Shown here: positions 61,935 through 64,000 of the stretch, piece after piece
Layout: each line of letters opens with the position of its first letter
Position numbering within the stretch: position 1 is the first letter of the stretch
NCBI GenBank assembly: GCA_002633005.1
Contig: NMRA01000231.1
Span: forward strand, 376,082-440,081
Source of the DNA: Phoronis australis
Lineage: Eukaryota; Phoronida; Phoronidae
DNA length: 64,000 nucleotides
Reading direction: 5' to 3'
Notes under the pieces: generated by a model
Database searches by the model: none
What the model was told of the DNA's origin: nothing
The model's input: only the letters and a program-made list of their open reading frames with translations
Position numbers and translations under genes: made by a program

Positions 61935-62144
61935 ATGGTTTTGTCCCAATTGCAACTCGGCAGTCCTTGCAAGAATATAAAGCTACCGAATAACTGGTTT
62001 ATAAAACTTAAACAAGGTTCATACTACGATTGTGTATCAGTAGGACTAACCAACAACTATCCAACATCCACAGGCGATTTAGTCGTTAGAAGAACAATTA
62101 ACTGTGGCTCTAAAATCCTGGTCCATTGGTGCATTTTTTATTAA
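61935..62144 (+). other. Unassigned plus-strand frame
   Basis: 69 codons with a cysteine pattern: LGSPCKN, NWFIKLKQGSYYDCVSVG, then RTINCGS and VHWC. 'YYDCVS' resembles 'DYNCIS' in the frame at 59992. No function is assigned and it may be chance. Confidence 0.2.
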
Positions 62145-64000
62145 ATACCATTTTAAAATTGATCTCGGGTTTTTCCTTGTTCTGGTGGGAAATCATTTTT
62201 GTTCTATCAAAGAACTGGCAGTTCATGATGCAAAAAGGTACCCACTCATCCAAGGCTTTACCGCAAACAGGTCGTGCTGAGTTTATTATCCCGCTTCGCT
62301 AACAGGTAGTGTTGGTTGAAACATTCATGTGATTTGTTTACATTGGGGGTGGGCTAATCAAACAAGCAGAAAGCCTTCGACGTTGATAGACCTTGCTGCA
62401 ATTTTTTGTGAATTTTTTGTATAATTTAACTGAACCCAACAGTCCTTTTCAGGACTACGTATTATTCATTCGTTCCTTTAAGTGTTTTAGTGTGATGTAG
62501 ATTGTAGTGTTCATTAATAGTTTATAAGACTCGTATTTTCCTAGTACGTTAAAACGGTATAGGCCTATTTCAGACTTCGTGTTCATTATAGTTTGTAAGT
62601 TTTTTGTACACAAGGATACTTGACAAGTTCACTCAAGTAGGCATAATCTCGTTCAATTTGATAAAAAATTGCACTGCACTAAATCAAATTACGTGTTAAT
62701 AAAATGATACAAATTTTAACCAATCTGTTTTCAACTATTTACGATCTTATTCACCAAATAACGATTGATTTAATAAATCATGTACATCTTCCACCTATTC
62801 TTGAACATAAGTTACGGAAGATGTTAAAATGAGTGATTATGAGGTCAATAATTACGAAATTCTTTACACTGAACAAAAATTCGATTCCAAGTTCACGCAT
62901 GCACGCCGCACAGCACTGACAACTCCTAGCCATAAAGCAACACACCACGTGATTTGTGCAAAGCGCCACCTGCTTGCAGTAAAGCCTTGGAAGAGTGGGT
63001 ACCTCTTGCGTTCATGATGATTTAGACAATGTCAGGCGAATGAAATGGCTTGCTGTGACAAATCAACCTGCGGTATAGGGACTGTCTCACTTGTTGTAAC
63101 AAATTGCTAATATGACAACAATCAGGCTTATTACAGACCACATGTGAACACAGTCAAACCTAGAGCGAATTGATTTTGATTCAACAAGAATAGATTGTCG
63201 TAACTTCAGTTGTAGTTTGGCGATTTTGGCGATTCGAAAACTAAATACGATCACCATTGGACGTGGATTTCAGAAATGCTATTGGTTTATGTTGAAATAT
63301 GTTATAACTTGACTTCAGGTCCCTTTTGGACTTGGAAGTCGTAAATAGGCAAAGTAATGGCTAACATAAATGTACACTTATGCTGATGGTTCTTAATCAT
63401 GGGTGATGATGGTTGTAAATGTTGGGTGTCATGTGCACACACAATAGGCCGTTTGAACTTGGCATGCATGTGCAGCGAAAGTAGTTATTTGTGAAGTCTG
63501 TTCTTGGTCATGCAACTATCCCAGTTGGCCCCTATGTTCAGTTATAATAAACTTTATTAGCAAGTTGAAAATTTTCAAATGCAAATTCGTTAGTTTACAA
63601 AGGTTCTGGATTTTTACAGGGCATACTCCGGCAAAGCACTTATAAGTAAGATTAAAACCACCACAACACCACGCTGGTATAGTTGAAGAAGGGTTAACAT
63701 ATGAATAACTCAAACTAAACGCAGCTGTTCAATGTGCAGTTAAATGCTTTAATAAGGAATAGCACTGACACCTGTTGCCAAAATGTAAAAACACGCATCA
63801 TTTGCTTAAAAGTATTGATATTTGGTAACCTGCTGACATAAATTTAGACAGAAAAGTTTTTGTACAATCACATTTTAGTAAAAAAGTTCACTACAGGATG
63901 GAAGATTTTGTAAACTCTGATGCAAACGCCTTGGTCTACTCATTTTTGTAAAAAAATCACCGTGCGTTGGGGTTGGTGATGAACGGTTTTGGGAACAGTG
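62145..64000. other. Non-genic DNA, one dispersed repeat
   Basis: Apart from the repeat at 63133-63312 I see no gene. The frames at 62778-63017 on both strands overlap each other and have no recognised domain. Confidence 0.4.
63133..63312 (+). repeat. Dispersed repeat, copy B
   Basis: Partner of 13183-13365: 'cagaccacatgtgaacacag', 'agaatagattgtcgtaac' and 'atgctattggtttatgtt' are shared in order, same orientation. Confidence 0.75.

Overview
The window is from an animal nuclear genome, probably a marine invertebrate. It is AT-rich, coding density is very low, short exons have GT/AG splice signals, and several decayed metazoan transposon families are present (Penelope-like, Tx1/L1-like and another non-LTR reverse transcriptase, THAP-type fragments, many small TIR elements). 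The palindrome TACATGTA is frequent. An invertebrate deuterostome (hemichordate, amphioxus, echinoderm) is my preferred guess, but the sequence does not prove it. There are no bacterial operons, rRNA, recognisable tRNA or CRISPR arrays.

The main gene runs on the minus strand. I recognise seven short exons that each encode half of an immunoglobulin domain: 58405-58212, 50679-50527, 43504-43358, 21338-21135, 19456-19325, 12469-12326 and 9124-8986. Each has good splice sites, and the intron phases agree at every junction I can test (mostly phase 1). Joined in order they read as an I-set Ig ectodomain like the N-terminal part of the L1/neuroglian/contactin adhesion family: D1 second half, D2 second half, complete D3, complete D4 and D5 first half. 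The signal peptide, D1 first half, D2 first half, D5 second half, FN3 repeats, transmembrane segment and tail were not found here. The introns are large, up to about 22 kb.

The introns carry most of the other content. A diverged direct duplication of about 5-6.5 kb (12985-18310 and 22312-28905) lies on both sides of the D3b and D4a exons. Small TIR elements with visible target-site duplications are present in copy 1 and absent from copy 2, and a 250-bp tandem array is present only in copy 2.

Region by region: 0-9 kb holds a decayed multi-copy transposon-type gene (2.18-3.3 kb), minisatellites and the D5a exon. 9-13 kb holds a TIR element and D4b. 13-29 kb holds the duplication with D4a and D3b between its copies. 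29-38 kb holds a LINE 3' fragment, a TIR element, a THAP fragment with a perfect hairpin, and one copy of a dispersed repeat. 39-41.2 kb holds a dead non-LTR retrotransposon. 43.3-46.7 kb holds D3a, a Tx1-like fragment, a TA microsatellite, a Penelope-like fragment and the second dispersed-repeat copy. 46.7-58 kb holds D2b, a second THAP fragment and mostly unique DNA. 58-64 kb holds D1b, a possible terminal exon of another minus-strand gene, and three unassigned plus-strand reading frames.
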